A DNA stretch of 64,000 nt, taken from NCBI RefSeq assembly GCF_004337985.1, contig NC_043740.1, positions 248,001 through 312,000 of the forward strand, in the 5' to 3' direction. Position 1 is the first letter of the stretch. Each line of letters begins with the position of its first letter. Position numbers and translations under genes: made by a program. Source of the DNA: Pyricularia pennisetigena. Taxonomy: Eukaryota > Ascomycota > Sordariomycetes > Magnaporthales > Pyriculariaceae. The notes below the pieces were generated by a model that ran no database searches, was not told the DNA's origin, and worked only from the letters and a program-made list of their open reading frames with translations. Shown piece by piece: positions 11,217-23,281 of this stretch.

Positions 11217-13082
11217 TAGTCTCAGGGCTCATCCCTAAAGCCCAAAGCTCCACAATTAATCCACTTCGTTCGCTTCGCTCCACTTCGTGGCTCAATTGCG
11301 GCTTTGCAATGTACTTGTGGGTCCATCCAAAAAACGTTTTGGTTCAGGTCTGAGGACAACTTGTCGATTTTCGCCGTTCATGGCGGTATTTTTGGCCTTT
11401 TTTTAACCGAAACTCCTTTATTATTCCACAACCATATATAATATTGAAAAAATGAAATATCGTGGGAGATAGCGTTTAATACCGCTATTGGCAGCAATTC
11501 GATTTATTTTTTTATCTGTTAAAATGGCCGAATTCGATACCACCTGCCCTTAATCCGTCCATGGCGGTACTGTTTTTTCGATTTTTTTTTCGATTTTCGA
11601 TTTTTTTTGATATTAATTTTAATTTTTGACCAAATTTAATAATTCTTGCACGTGGAGGGTCGTATATATTTATATATTATTATACTAAAATCTGGTGCAT
11701 GAACCAGATCCTATAAGGAGCTAAATAAGCGGATAGGCGATGTATATATTTTTTTATATATAATTTACAATCGAAACTCGTTTATATTTTTACCGATTTT
11801 AACGATAATAAAACCAAAACTTCGGAGATTTGATTACGTATATAAACAAGCGTCCAAATCCCGTCTCACTTTTAATATCGGCTTTAAAAACTGTTTTATA
11901 AAAAGAAATGCTAAATGTGTATTTTATAAATCTTTTTGCTTTATTAAATTAATTTTATATTATTTTTGTTTTGCAGCTTAATTTCGTGGTTTTTGCAAGT
12001 GGGGGGTGGTATATATATATTTCATATAATATCACATCTTTGTACATATATCTAATCATATAAGCCGTTAAATATGCGGATAGGTAAAGTATATCCAACT
12101 TTATATATATTTTGCAATTGAAATCCTTTTACATTTTTACCAATTTTAACATTGAAAAAACCAAAATTTGAAAAAGTGGATAATGTATGAAAACAAACGT
12201 CAACGTAAAACCCGATCTCCAATACCGGCCCTTTTTGTTTTTTTATATAAAGAAATGCTAAATGTGTATTATTTTTATATTTATTGCTTTATTTAATTAA
12301 ATAAAATTTATAAAAAGAAAGTACAATAAGGCTTTTTAATAAATTGATAAAAGAATGCCTAAATTAAATCTTGTTTTAATTTTACCAATATCTGCGTAAA
12401 TTATTCAGGTTTTTAACAAAATGTCAATTAATATAAAAATATTAATAAAACTTTTGTTTCAATCGACAATTGCATGCACTTTGCAGTATTAGGTCTGCTA
12501 GGCTATCAATACTGTAACGAAAATTAAAATTAATATTATATACTATTATTCAAAAAAAAATTAGATATAATGAAAAAGTACAAATTCTACTCAATATTTT
12601 AATATCTTTTCGTATACTGTGGTTATAAAGACGCGGCCGGCACTGAAGTACTCAACAAACTCCAATAAATCTAACGCAAATTACTTTATATTTTTAAAAC
12701 TTTTATTTATTTTTTTATACGAATATCCAATTGCATGCTATAGGTACACTATTTTCTTTTGCCATTATAATGCGAATATTTTGTATACACCCGCTATAAA
12801 CGGCAGAATACCACAAATCATCCTTATATTAATAAAATAATTATTAGCGATATCGCAATATTAGGTATATTATTAATAATACCGTTATAAACGGCGAAAT
12901 GCGACAAATTATCGTTGGTGGTACCGCCATGAACGGCGAAATGCGACAAAATGTCCTCAGACTAGAACGAGCGCGATCTTTTCGGCCAATGTAATTGGTC
13001 GAAAAGCCATGTGGCTGAAAGGTATATGGAGCGCTCGGTCCCCACTGCGAAGCAGGGGGGTCTAGTCTGAGCACTGAGACTA
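11217..13082 (-). mobile_element. M-family element, complete non-coding copy (1866 bp)
   Basis: The A end TAGTCTCAGGGCTCATCC lies at the left and the B end, finishing CTGAGACTA, at the right. The 9-bp duplication is TAATCACCC (11208-11216) and TAGTCACCC (13083-13091), differing by one G-to-A change. Subterminal blocks carry the GAGGACAA(C)TTGTCG and CGCCGTTCATGGCG motifs on both sides. No open frame is shared with other M copies. Ends and TSD size match M3, so this looks like a non-autonomous derivative. Confidence 0.9.
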
Positions 13083-13210
13083 TAGTCACCCTGCATCGAA
13101 TAAATAAATAAATAACAAATAAAACGTATACGCGTTTATACACACATAGCTTTATGTATTACGTCTTTTTTAATAGTTTTAACAACAAAACAAACACGTC
13201 ATATATAATC

Positions 13211-13296
13211 TAGCTTAGTGGGATAATGCACGTACCATAATCTATATCATATATACGTTGTTAAAATGCGTGGGTTTGAATCCCGTTGTGGTCGCA
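13211..13296 (+). repeat. tRNA-like segment inside LTR-B
   Basis: TAGCTTAGTGGGATAATGC resembles a pol III A box and GGGTTTGAATCCC a B box, followed by GTTGTGGTCGCA. An intron-sized spacer with inverted ACGTA and TACGT lies where the anticodon arm would be. No matching 5' acceptor strand is present, so this is tRNA-derived rather than a working tRNA. All three LTR-B copies share it. Confidence 0.55.
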
Positions 13297-13645
13297 GATT
13301 TTCTGTGCATACATAAGTACAATAGGCCGCTAGGCTCAATAGGTCGGCAGGCCAATCACATAAATAAGGCCAAATCATGTGACGTGACCCCGCATTCCGG
13401 ACATCCGGATCGAAGATCCGCACCTACGGATTCGAACACGTAATTTATAACTTAGCTTCAGATTTTTTACCTTTATAACCTTCATCGATAAAACGATTCA
13501 ACGAATCGATTGTGCAACAATATATTATCTCCATCATCCGCTAGCAGACGGTTATCTGCCATTTCAACGTTCCATTAGCCTTATACGTGATCCACTTTTC
13601 CCCGCGTTCAAAATTAAGTTTGTTCTATTTCGTAACCTCCTCACA

Positions 13646-15130
13646 TACTGGGTATTAAACGTAATATCATCGTTTTCCTTTTATCGTTAATTTCTTCCTG
13701 CTCCCGTTTCGATAACGTATCAGGGATTCTCGCGCATTTCCCTGGTCGGAATTTGAAATATAATTAAATCTGGATGAGATTTCTGCCTACCGCATTTGTC
13801 GTTTTAATATTACCCTCGGTTTCGTAAAATATTCGAATATTTTGTAATCCGTAAATATAATAAAGGGAAAACGGATATGGCGTAATTCCGTTTCCTATAT
13901 TTGCAAACAATGGATGATCGCGAGCAATTTTTCATCGTGGATAATATAATTGCGTTTAACCGTCGTTAATTTAACAGAATACAACGTTACCGGCTTTTAT
14001 AACCCGTTTTTCCCTTTTTATAATAATATTCCCCCAGTATTTACGCCGAAATAGTCCTTTTTATTTTCGTTTTCGCTTCGTTATTCCATTAAATTAATAT
14101 TAACGTTTGCAAAAATATTTGTTTAAATATTTTAAAAACGGCGTCCTTTTTGGTATCCATTCAAACGATATTCTCTGTTTGGTAAACCGAAATAGGGGCG
14201 TCGTTAAATCCGAATACCCGTTTATAAAATTTCGGTAAAAATTGGCGATTTTCAAAAGACCGCGCAATTTTCGTAATTTCGTCCGGGCTTCCCATTCCCC
14301 TACCGCGCGTCATTTCTCCGGCTTCACCTCCACGCCTATATTGATGTATATAATAAACCCAAAATATTTCACGAGAACAGTTGCGAACGCGCTTTTATTA
14401 AAATCCAAACTTAATCCCACCTTTTTTGATTTTTCCAAAATGTGGGCAATTTTCCGCTAATAATCCGTTCTGGAACCGGACGTATAAATTAGAATATCGT
14501 CCAAATATACTAATATATAATCGCTTAATATATTTCCAAAAACGCCGCTGGTATATTGTTAAAACGTGGCCCAAGCGCCCGTTAATCCGAGCGGGCACAT
14601 TAATTATTCGAATAATCAGAACTTTGTACGGAAAAGTGTAAAATGTTTATCCCTTTCGGCCACGCGTAATTTATAGAAAGTTGCGCGCACGTTTATTTTA
14701 ATAAACGATTTTACCCCGGATAAAAAGCGGAGTGTTTATTTAATCAATAGTCAAAGGTACTGGTCCTATATTATAGTAACGTATAATATTTTATAGCCGA
14801 CGTATTAACGCCATTTTCCAAAGGTTTTCTGAATTATTAGGACCGGGGCCGCGGCTGATAACGCGTTTGCTCGGATCCAATTTTTTATCCATTATATCCA
14901 CTATTTATCGCCGCAGTTCCAGCAATTAATCGCGCGGTATATAATTTAACCGGCCCTTTAGTAATAACGGGTATTTGCCGTTATTATTTTTGTAAATCCG
15001 GATATAATAGTCCAATTCGCTCCTATACGGGTGTAAACCCGAAATTTAACCGTTATTAAATAAGTTTTCGAAACTTTTCAATTTTTCGGGTAACGTTACC
15101 GGGGGCCCTGCGTTATTTTTATTTACCGCC
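13646..15130 (-). pseudogene. Gypsy copy 1 reverse transcriptase and RNase H
   Basis: On the minus strand, from about 15.1 kb down, fragments of a Gypsy reverse transcriptase are followed by a connection segment (around FYKRVFGFNDAPIS near 14270, then WMDTKKDAVFKIFKQ). The RNase H region comes next (13650-14060), including RKRNYAISVFPL, equivalent to the usual EVLTDHKNLEYF strand. Numerous stops replace Gln, Arg or Trp positions. LTR-B was inserted at the end of RNase H. Copy 2 covers the same order at 55196-57100. Confidence 0.72.
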
Positions 15131-15699
15131 GATAGGGTTAGGACCCGGGGTATATTTCGTAACGAAAAAAGGGCGAATTCCATTTATTTATTCGTATTCT
15201 TTTTGTTTTTTGGGCCGTTACCAGGAATACGCTGTTTATAATTACCGTAAATTTCCTATTTTTCGGGCGCAGCAACAGTTTTTAGACGAATAACCTTTTA
15301 ACGGACCCTATTTTTAACCCTCCTTTATTTCGGTTAAATACTAATTTTCGACGGGTTATCCAAAGGAGTCCCAAAAATAGGTTTTAAAGTAATCCCGGAA
15401 TTATATAAAAAATATTAGCGCAAAATTACCGTCGATATCCACGTCGCAATTACCCATTTCCCGTATATCGGCTCGCATTCGTCCCATTACCGTGCCAAAC
15501 CGGCGGGCTTATAGTAAAAAAACGCTTATTATTCCTAATTTTTCGGTACAATTTTTATTTATTACCGCGTAATATTCGCATTTTAAATCCATTTATATAA
15601 TAGTAAATTTCGTTAAATCGGTTAAAACCAGGATAAAAAATAATCGCCCATCCATTATAAATTATAATTTTTTAATTATTTTTTCCGATTTATATTTGT

Positions 15700-16774
15700 T
15701 AACGCATTATATGATGGTCGGGGTTTATCTCGTTAGCTTTCCTTTAGGTTAAAGTTGCGGCCTAAAATCGATATTTTCCCTTTTCGACGTCAGTCGACGT
15801 TGGACGTATATCCAGCGCGAATTAGTATTCCTGGGCGTAATAAAAAATGGACCCGCAATGGAAATAAACCCCTATTTCGCGGCGTCGTTGGAAATTTTAA
15901 ACGAATACCCATAAAACCCGGTTTTTCCTTTCATTTCCGTTTAATTAGCGCCTTCCTCGTTTTTTAACAACGTTATAACGGCCGCGGCCAACTTTTATCG
16001 TTAATACGCCTATTAATATTATATTCTAAAACCCGTTTATAAGGGACTCGTAAACAAAGCGTTCCGGTTTTGGCCGAAACGTTTATTTAAATCGACAATT
16101 TCCAAATTTTGGGCGATATAACGGTATATAACGATAAATCCGTGGTAAAAATCGGAAATAATACCCCTTTTTACTTACGCTTCCTTTATCCGATTAACGA
16201 CCCGGAAACGCAAATGATTAGCCCGTATTTCGTCCCATTATTCGACACCCCCGGCCGCCGTAAAAAGACGTTCGAATTTAGTAAAAAAATGTGCGGATAA
16301 TTCGCCGTATCGTATACGGAACACCTTTAATTCGGCGAAAACCTGGGCCTTTTTATATGAATCGTCGTACGTACGCCCCAAATATTCGATAAAATTTTCG
16401 TAATTATAACTTTTTCCCGTACCTTTTATTTTGTAAAAAAAGCTGACCGCATTTTATATTATCGTGTATTATCGTGGTAACATTAAATTACATATATTCG
16501 AATTAATCGCGCGGGTTTCCGATTAATTCCGCGTCGCGTATTAATCTGCATAAAATGTTTTATTTCCAAACTATTAACGCAGCCGGTGCGCCGTCGTACG
16601 GTAAAAGGTCACGTAAAACCTTTTTTTAAAACGTAATTTTGGCGCGATCGCGCCTGCGTTCCAAAATTGCAATTGTATTTAAACGATGCGTTCCTCCGAT
16701 ATTGTAATATTCGCGACCAAATTTGGGCAAAAGTCGTGGGTTTCCCCTCCCGGGCGAGGCCTTGGGTTAGCCAT
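15700..16774 (-). pseudogene. Gypsy copy 1 gag
   Basis: A minus-strand ATG at 16772-16774 starts MANPRPRPGGETHDF, 28 bases inside the 5' LTR, a sensible gag start. Protein-like sequence with intervening stops continues to about 15.7 kb. Near 15750-15970 a run around KTGFYGYSFKISNDAAK aligns with KIGFYKYPFKNSSDAVK in copy 2 (about 57430-57480). A CCHC zinc knuckle could not be identified with certainty. The start codon survives here but not in copy 2. Confidence 0.65.
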
Positions 16775-16802
16775 TATCGTATTTAAATTAAACGTTAGTA
16801 AA

Positions 16803-16990
16803 TATTATAGGGTAAATAACGGCCTAAGGACCGTTAAATATCTTTATTAGTATTACTATTAACGCTAAAAGGAAAAGGAAGGAAAGGTGTGTATCCGGGT
16901 CGTGGTAATCTTTCTCCCTTTTATGTATTGTCCCTAACCCGCTCCTATACTTTATTACGTGATACGTGCCTTAGGCACGAATCCATAAAA
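16803..16990 (-). repeat. Gypsy copy 1, 5' LTR
   Basis: It runs from TATTATAGGGTAAATAACGG to ATCCATAAAA. It pairs with 6422-6610, and the immediately adjacent gag start on the minus strand identifies it as the upstream LTR. The 28-base leader between LTR and gag has no recognisable TGG primer-binding start, which RIP may have erased. Confidence 0.88.
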
Positions 16991-16995
16991 CCTAA

Positions 16996-17506
16996 CAATA
17001 AATCTTTTATTAAAAAAGAATGGTTACGGAAAATGGTTATAAGTGATGCGAATAGTGAGTGGATAACTAAATATAAAAAACAGAAAAGAAATTGGTGCGG
17101 ATAAGTGGTCGGGTCAAAAGCCGGAATTCTTTTGGCAAATGTTAAAAAGTGAATAAAGGCGGGGTGTAATTTTATTTAAACCTAATTACGTTTCACGGGG
17201 AAAGTTTTATCGACGGCGCTAAGCCTAATTGGGTAAGGCGCAAGTAAATTGAAGGTGGGGTAACCAAATTGGGAATCCAAACGCAAAAGTTTTTCGTTTT
17301 ATCAAATTTATCACAACAACAAAAATTTGAAACTTGAACAGAATTTTCAATTTCAAATTTTAATTACAATTTAACAATATTTGGAGCAATTAACCATTTT
17401 CAAATATTGTTATTACTTGCAAATATGGGTAAATACTTTTATTTTAAAGAACATACTTTGATTTTAATTTGAAAATTAACAATTTTTAACGCCTAAGCGC
17501 AAAAGC
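16996..17506 (+). other. hAT internal sequence between Gypsy and LTR-B
   Basis: A plus-strand run around KSFIKKEWLRKMVISDANSE (about 17003-17062) continues the coding-like stretch at 5620-6416 once the Gypsy is removed. Beyond 17150 only AT-rich sequence with short A- and T-runs is seen. It is not recognised, and no separate gene is called. Confidence 0.4.
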
Positions 17507-18173
17507 TGTGAGGAGGTTACGAGATAGAATAAGCTTAATCTTGAACGCGGGGAAAAGTGGATCACGTATAAGGCTGATGGAACGTTGAAATGGCAGATAA
17601 CCGTCTGCTATCGGGGAATAGAGATAATATATTGTTGCACAATCGATTCGTTAAATCGTTAAATCGATAAAGGTTATGAAGTGATGAAGGTGATGAATCT
17701 AAGGCTAAGTTGTGAATGACGTGTTCGAATCCGTAGGTGCAGATCTTCGATCCGGATGTCCGGAATGCGGGGTCACGTCACATGATTTGGCCTTATTCAT
17801 GTGACTGATTTGCCGACCTATTGAGCCTAGCGGCCCATTAAGCCTAACGGCCTATTGTGCTTATGCATGCACAGAAAATCTGCGACCATAACGGGATTCG
17901 AACCCACGCACTTCAACAACGTATATATGATAAAGATTATAGTACGTGCATTATAACACTAAGCTAGATTATATGTGACGTATTTGTTTTGTTGTGGAAA
18001 CTATGAACAAAGACGTGATATATAAAGCTTTGTGTGTATAAACGCGTATACGTTTTATTTGTTATTTATTTATTTATTCGAGGCAGGGTGAGTAATAGAA
18101 TTAGCCCATGCTAGCCGTTATAAAATAATGCAGGGTAGCTAGTATAATTAGCCCTGCGCTAGCCATGTTCATA
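17507..18173 (+). mobile_element. Solo LTR, family B (667 bp)
   Basis: It runs from TGTGAGGAGGTTACG to CTAGCCATGTTCATA, with a perfect TSD AAAGC at 17502-17506 and 18174-18178. TGTGA and TCACA (here TCATA) give LTR-type ends. The tRNA-like segment lies at 17881-17965 on the minus strand. Near the right end TAATGCAGGG and CCCTGCGCTA form an inverted repeat. No open frame. Confidence 0.9.
17881..17965 (-). repeat. tRNA-like segment inside LTR-B
   Basis: Read on the minus strand it has CTAGCTTAGTGTTATAATGC as the A-box region and GGGTTCGAATCCCG as the B box, ending GGTCGCA. It is the same structure as in the copies at 13211 and 51686. The 5' acceptor half is missing. Confidence 0.55.
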
Positions 18174-18178
18174 AAAGC

Positions 18179-19448
18179 GACGAAGGAATAGGACGGAAAA
18201 CCCAGAATTCGCGCGACCGCGACAAAAAGCTGAAAACCCAAACAAAAAATGGCGACGAGTTTGAACTAATAGTAAACCGCGCACGCAAACGTTTTAAAAC
18301 CGCATTATCTCGTTAAAAATGCAAATTTCGGAGCGAATACAAATACTTTTTGTTTAGTAAACTCGCACAAAAGCAAATAGAAAATAAGCTTAAAATTAAT
18401 TCTGTAGCCAAAAAATCAATAAATATTATATATAATTGTTTTATTATTAAGTTAACGTGGTAACCCATTAATATAACATCCCAGGAAATTTGAAGGCCAG
18501 TATTGGAAAGACCTGCAATCCAATTTCGGATTGAAATCCCGCACCCCTGCCCCAATTAACGACGAAAATTGGGAAAATGTGGACCATTTGGATGATTTGG
18601 AAAACGGTTTAAAAACGTTTTCCAAATTCCCATTCATAAAACCGAACTTAAAATGCAAGAATGGGAAAAATAGTTACTGTATTATTATATAAATAACACA
18701 CCTACGAAGGCAAAACGAGTTAATTTATCCGCCAAGTTTACCACAGGTTTGGAAAAGGTTTATATTAGAAAATTCTTTCAAACTTGGTAATATAATGCGC
18801 CAAATCCGCCACAAAACCGTGCATTCCGGTAAAACAGCCAATTTTAATAAGACCAAATTACCTAGATTTGTAAATTATGGATAGTTATATAAAATGGTCA
18901 TTTAAATATACGGTTCATAATTTTAGATATTATATGGTTCATTTTACCGTGTAATATATCGATGCTGGCACACCCTGGCAACCCATTCAGTTACCAAGGT
19001 GCATTATTGCGCGAAAAACACTGCGACTTATAACTCTTATATAAATTAAATGTACTAGTTATTTAAAATCAAAATCAAATAAGTTCTACAAATTTTACTT
19101 TTCCTAATTAAAATAACTGTTAATTTCTTTTACAAAACGACTCATTTTACGCCTATATAGTCCTTCACTTTGGTTAAAGCAAGTTGTTTGTGCGTTTTTC
19201 TTAGTTTTAGCGTACCCAAAGTTTTGATTGTAAATTATAATTACCTTAAAGCTCCCGCCCTATTCCGCGTTTAAAAATGGTACTGGGTTTTTAATCGCAA
19301 AATACCTGTCCAGCGCATTTGGATTGCACAGGCCCCCTATAAAGTTTATGCAGATGTATTAAACAAATCTATTCGCACCATTTACCGAATGGTAATTTAG
19401 GAAAATGTGGATGGATGGGTAACGTTCCCATTTACTGCGAGTAAAAAG
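18179..19448. other. hAT internal AT-rich sequence, no gene recognised
   Basis: No sustained frame or family motif is visible on either strand. Short open frames on the minus strand (18313-18658) show no family resemblance. It lies upstream of the transposase relic and may hold its RIP-erased N-terminal region. Confidence 0.4.
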
Positions 19449-19453
19449 GTTGG

Positions 19454-19679
19454 TGTTGGAAAAGAGGGATTTGCGGTCAAATTAACAATAGAGCGATGAT
19501 TTACGTGCAATGCCGCACAGGCTAATTGCACGTGACTCACCCGCCCAGTTGCGGGTATAAGACGGAAGGACGCTCAGAAGCTCACCCCTAGTCAGTTTCA
19601 TAGAAGATACAATTAATATCTTTATATTCGTATAACAACGTTCTGTTAATCGATAGACATTACAAAAGGCCTATCACCA
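19454..19679 (+). mobile_element. Solo LTR, family C (Copia LTR, 226 bp)
   Basis: It runs from TGTTGGAAAAGAGGG to GGCCTATCACCA with a perfect TSD GTTGG (19449-19453 and 19680-19684). The sequence is shared with the LTRs of the Copia at 26996-62008, including CACGTGACTCACCCGCCC and the TATAAGACGGAAGG block, a possible TATA-type promoter. It shows that the Copia family was active after the hAT arrived. Confidence 0.9.
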
Positions 19680-20599
19680 GTTGGAGTGTTCAATTACCTA
19701 AAGGCACCTGAACCTCAGGCAAAAAGGTTACACCTACTGGATATAAGCCCAATCTACAGTCAATTACTTGAGGAGTTTGAAGGGGAGTTTTTGCCTGCTA
19801 TTTAATTTGAACAAGCGGAATAATTGCGAGTTTTAATTACATATTTTACGATGGTTTTAGCAGGTAGAACTTTTAACTACGTAAATTTTATTTGGATTTA
19901 ATTAACGTAATAATTTTCCCATTGAACAAAGAAAAACTATGAAAAAGAAAATTCGAATGGTTAATTAGATTTTATGTTTTAATATTTTAAAAAATAATCT
20001 TTTAACCCATTGCTTTTAACATTGAACGAACCAACTATATACTCGTCGTTAATATTGTAACCCGTTTTGCATGGATAGCAATAAGGTTTAAAGCAGTGAA
20101 TAATTGTACCAAAAACATTTCCCCCGCTTTTTGCAAAACCATTCAAGCCTTTTTTATATTCGCAATATAATATAAGGCGCAATTGTGGATATTATACTTT
20201 TAACTCAACGCTAAAAAGCGGTTTTGGGGATTAAAAGGTTTGTACGGGATTGTAGTCGGCGGATATCCCTTAACGCAATTACTAGAAACAGTTATCAAAA
20301 TATTACCATCCAATATAACCAGTCATATTTTTTATTCCCAGGTTTAAACCGCTTTGCACAGTCATTCCTTTATTGTCCATTATTTTATACCAGGGTGTTA
20401 CATTTTTCGATATTGCGCTTTGGTGGCTTACCTCCAGTTGTCCGTTTTGCGGCTTTGTAAATTTATTTCGTTTTATGTGAAAACTATTCTTTTCGGTATA
20501 TAATAAGTAAAAGTGTTCTTGGAATTTCCCCGTAATGGTCAAGGCAAGTCGGGGCTTATTTGGTCATAAAACTGTTAAGGTACAAAATGGGTTCTACCT

Positions 20600-22665
20600 C
20601 AATTAACCGGCAATTTATAAATTGTTAGTTTAAATATCCGTTCATGAAAAAGAGAAAAGTGTTTATTTATTATATGGTAGTATTTGGTCTGATTTGGGAG
20701 AGTTAGGAACCTGTTAACATTATTTTTGTTTTTTTTTTGCCATATTCATATAGGCAAAACTTGGCGACACATAATAATGCAAAAGGAAAACAATTGAGCA
20801 GTACAAATCTTTTAATTTCAACAAATTTTCACCCCAAGGTTTAGCCGATATTTCCTCGTCGTCGATTATTTCAAGTCCGGCTATTTAATTAAACGGACAA
20901 ATTAAATATAATCTCATTTTTTCCACAGTTTCAAAACAATAACGTAAAAGCATTTTCCTTTTTTTCAAACCTTAAGCCAAATTATCGTAATTGATACCGC
21001 ATTGCCAATTACAGAAACTGAAGAACCACAAATACATTTGAATACTTAACAAATCCCTTATATGGCGTACGTTTTACCACTAGTAAAAGGGGCCATATAT
21101 TAAGATTTGTTATATTCCCAAAACATATTTCCGCGCATTTTTGGTTATTTCCAATAATAAGGAACATTTGGCGATTATTAATATAAAGGAACTTGAAATA
21201 TGGGATATATCCCTGAGACATGATATCGCCCAAATAAATGTTTAATTATATTGATAATTAAAAATATAATTATTTAATATATTTTTTTTATATTAATTAT
21301 GGTATTTGGCTGTTTTACTGCATTCAAGCCCTAAACATCCCGAATCTTTTTGCAATTTGCAAGAAGTTACTAGCAAGTTTGGCGTTAGAGGACACTGTTT
21401 TATAATTAAAAATGAAAAAAACGAAATGGAGTTTAACCATGTCGGTTATTACGCGTGCGTTTCAACTACGTAAAACCATCGCATTACTCATTGAATAATA
21501 CCTTGTATTAATAAAGTGTCAGGATGACCGGGCGAATTCAATTTTATCAAAATTTCGAATATTTGCCAAAAATTGCACGATTTTTAACTGTTTTTTAACA
21601 ACGATTAAAACTATCGCGGTTTTTACCAATGTTTTTGGGGTTAATAAAATGGAAACAATTGCAAACGTTTTGTTTGGGTTAGGAGCTAAATGGAATTGTT
21701 TTCAGCAATTTCGAACAAAACGATTAGGGAAAACCCCAAAAATATCCACAAACGGGATGGTATACCAATTGGAAAAACGCAATTCGTACTATACGCGCAA
21801 AATTGGACAAGTTTATCGACCTAAATTAACGTTCAAAAATTGAAAATATGTATTTTGTGGCGGTTATTTTAATCCCACCTACGCGGACGGATTTTATAAC
21901 AGCAAGCTCCGATGTTACGTAAAGTATACCAACGAAAAAATGGAAAATTTAAACACCCGAAACACTAATTGTTTGGCCGAAATATATTCGCAAAAGCGAA
22001 ATACAAATTTCCACCCCAAAACAAAATCAATTTACCCGGGAATGGATCCAGTTTTATTAATTTTAAAGCGGAAACCGAATTTAAAAAAACGTAAAAATGT
22101 TCCTAGCCAAAGGTTAAATCCAATATCTAACCCATATTCCATTAATCGTTTTATTGAAAAGAATATTCGGTTGAAAATTAAAATATTCCTTATTTATGGT
22201 TCATTATTTTTAAAATATAGATGGTTATATGGATGGTTATATTGGTATATATATTAATCCTCGATTATTTACCGCAATTATGGAAAATAATAATAACATT
22301 TAGAAATGGTGGGTTAGCTATAAAACCAAATTCTCAAAATTCGCCCAAATCGCCCGCGCTATTTTAATTATTCCTGCTGCTTCCATTTTTATTAAACGGT
22401 TATAATTATAGTTAGGTGATTCGATTACCTTTAACCAATTTTCGCTCATTTTATCGGTAACCCAGGACCGTGCTGTTACTTACGCGCCGATTAAAAAAAG
22501 TCATTTTTTTTAATCGGTATTGAAATTTTTATCGTATATAAAGAATTTATGTTCCCGGAAGATGAAAAATTTGGAAACGACCGTTTTGAGGAATTCGTTG
22601 GGTTTATATACGATTCGTTGGAATTAAGCGAAGATTTAAATTCGGATAACGATAATTTTATTTAA
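20600..22665 (+). pseudogene. hAT transposase (degraded)
   Basis: The plus strand shows two hAT hallmarks in the right order. Near 21425-21495 it reads KWSLTMSVITRAFQLRKTIA, matching the TRWNST...LRpAI stretch of hAT transposases. Near 22305-22400 it reads KWWVSYKTKFSKFAQIAR followed by LIIPAAS, matching the C-terminal dimerisation domain. An acidic tail (DEKFGNDRFEEFVG, about 22563-22605) follows. Stops occur throughout and the catalytic residues could not be assigned. The upstream boundary is a guess; BED zinc-finger sequence was not recognised. Confidence 0.7.
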
Positions 22666-23281
22666 GTAACGGTCGCTAATATCCCAATCCGGGGAAATAT
22701 TGACCGCATACCCTCATTACCCGTTTTTAGTTGAAAAGGGTTTTAACCTAATAAACTGTTATTAATAACGCCATTTAGGGCAGTAAGACGGGTACGGGGT
22801 AATATCGTATATGGGCGTAATTCAAGAAACTCCCAATTATAAAATAGAGGTTTAATAAATTTTATTTCCTTTTTATATTGTATTTGCAATTATAGATTTA
22901 TATTACATTTGACTTATAGTTGTGATTTTATATTATAATTTATTTACTATCGTGACTTTGTTTTACATTTTTCGGCAATTTTACATTTGGTTTATAAGCG
23001 CGATATTACATTTTATCTCATTTACAATCGAGATTTTATATTATATTTTATTCATAATTGTGATTTTACCTATAATTCGAAAGAAAATCCTAATGATAAA
23101 TATGCAAAATTTGTAATTTTACGGGTTTTTCCACGGGGGCCCGCGGGATGCCAAGAGAACCCGTGTACGGTTTTGGGCCGGGCCGGGCCCCCCCACAAAA
23201 GATTTAACCCACCCACGGGTTAACCGCCCCACCAACTTGGGCTGCCACGGGCCCCCGTGGGGGGGGTTTTGGAATGCCTTA
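22666..23281. other. hAT right-end non-coding and G+C-rich subterminal region
   Basis: A pyrimidine- and TTTATA-rich stretch (22860-23120) with loosely repeated ATTTTATATTATA units is followed by a G+C-rich run (23130-23281) and the TIR. The G+C-rich run contrasts with the AT-rich surroundings and mirrors the left end. No gene seen. Confidence 0.6.

Larger units (their letters stand above)
11129..13645 (-). mobile_element. LTR-B (solo LTR) split by an M element
   Basis: The plus-strand ends are TGTGATTATGG and AACCTCCTCACA, the reverse complement of the copies at 17507 and 51338. The flanks TACGG (11124-11128) and TACTG (13646-13650) are an imperfect 5-bp TSD; the matching empty site in Gypsy copy 2 (about 55193-55203) reads ATACCGGGTATT. 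Removing M (11217-13083) leaves about 640 bp, matching the 639- and 667-bp intact copies. A tRNA-like segment lies at 13211-13296. Confidence 0.85.
6422..16990 (-). mobile_element. Gypsy chromovirus copy 1, both LTRs present
   Basis: Two LTRs of 188-189 bp (6422-6610 and 16803-16990) bound a RIP-degraded element whose genes read on the minus strand: gag near 16.8 kb, then reverse transcriptase, RNase H, integrase and chromodomain to about 8.7 kb. A 2.1-kb extra 3' region follows before the left LTR. The 5-bp TSD is CCTAG (6417-6421) and CCTAA (16991-16995), differing by one G-to-A change. Two insertions sit inside: LTR-D 10188-10744 and LTR-B 11129-13645. Without them the element is about 7.5 kb. 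Copy 2 at 49736-60314 aligns throughout. Confidence 0.92.
4457..23281 (+). mobile_element. hAT-superfamily DNA transposon with nested insertions
   Basis: Left end TAAGGCCTGCCAAAACCC and right end (as reverse complement) TAAGGCATTCCAAAACCC form the terminal inverted repeats. The 8-bp duplication GTGCTTAG flanks both sides (4449-4456 and 23282-23289). Removing the element rejoins a perfect M B end. Just inside both ends lie G+C-rich degenerate runs (about 4457-4625 and 23130-23281), common subterminal structure in hAT elements. Four insertions lie directly inside: LTR-D 5050-5614, Gypsy 6422-16990, LTR-B 17507-18173 and LTR-C 19454-19679. About 6.8 kb of hAT sequence remains, including a transposase relic at about 20.6-22.7 kb. 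Confidence 0.85.

Noticed and set aside
11217..13082. M as a Tc1/mariner element with TA target duplication
   Set aside because: The ends are TA...TA, but the flanking 9-mers match in all well-preserved copies (M3, M4, M5, 11217), so TA belongs to the element and the TSD is 9 bp.
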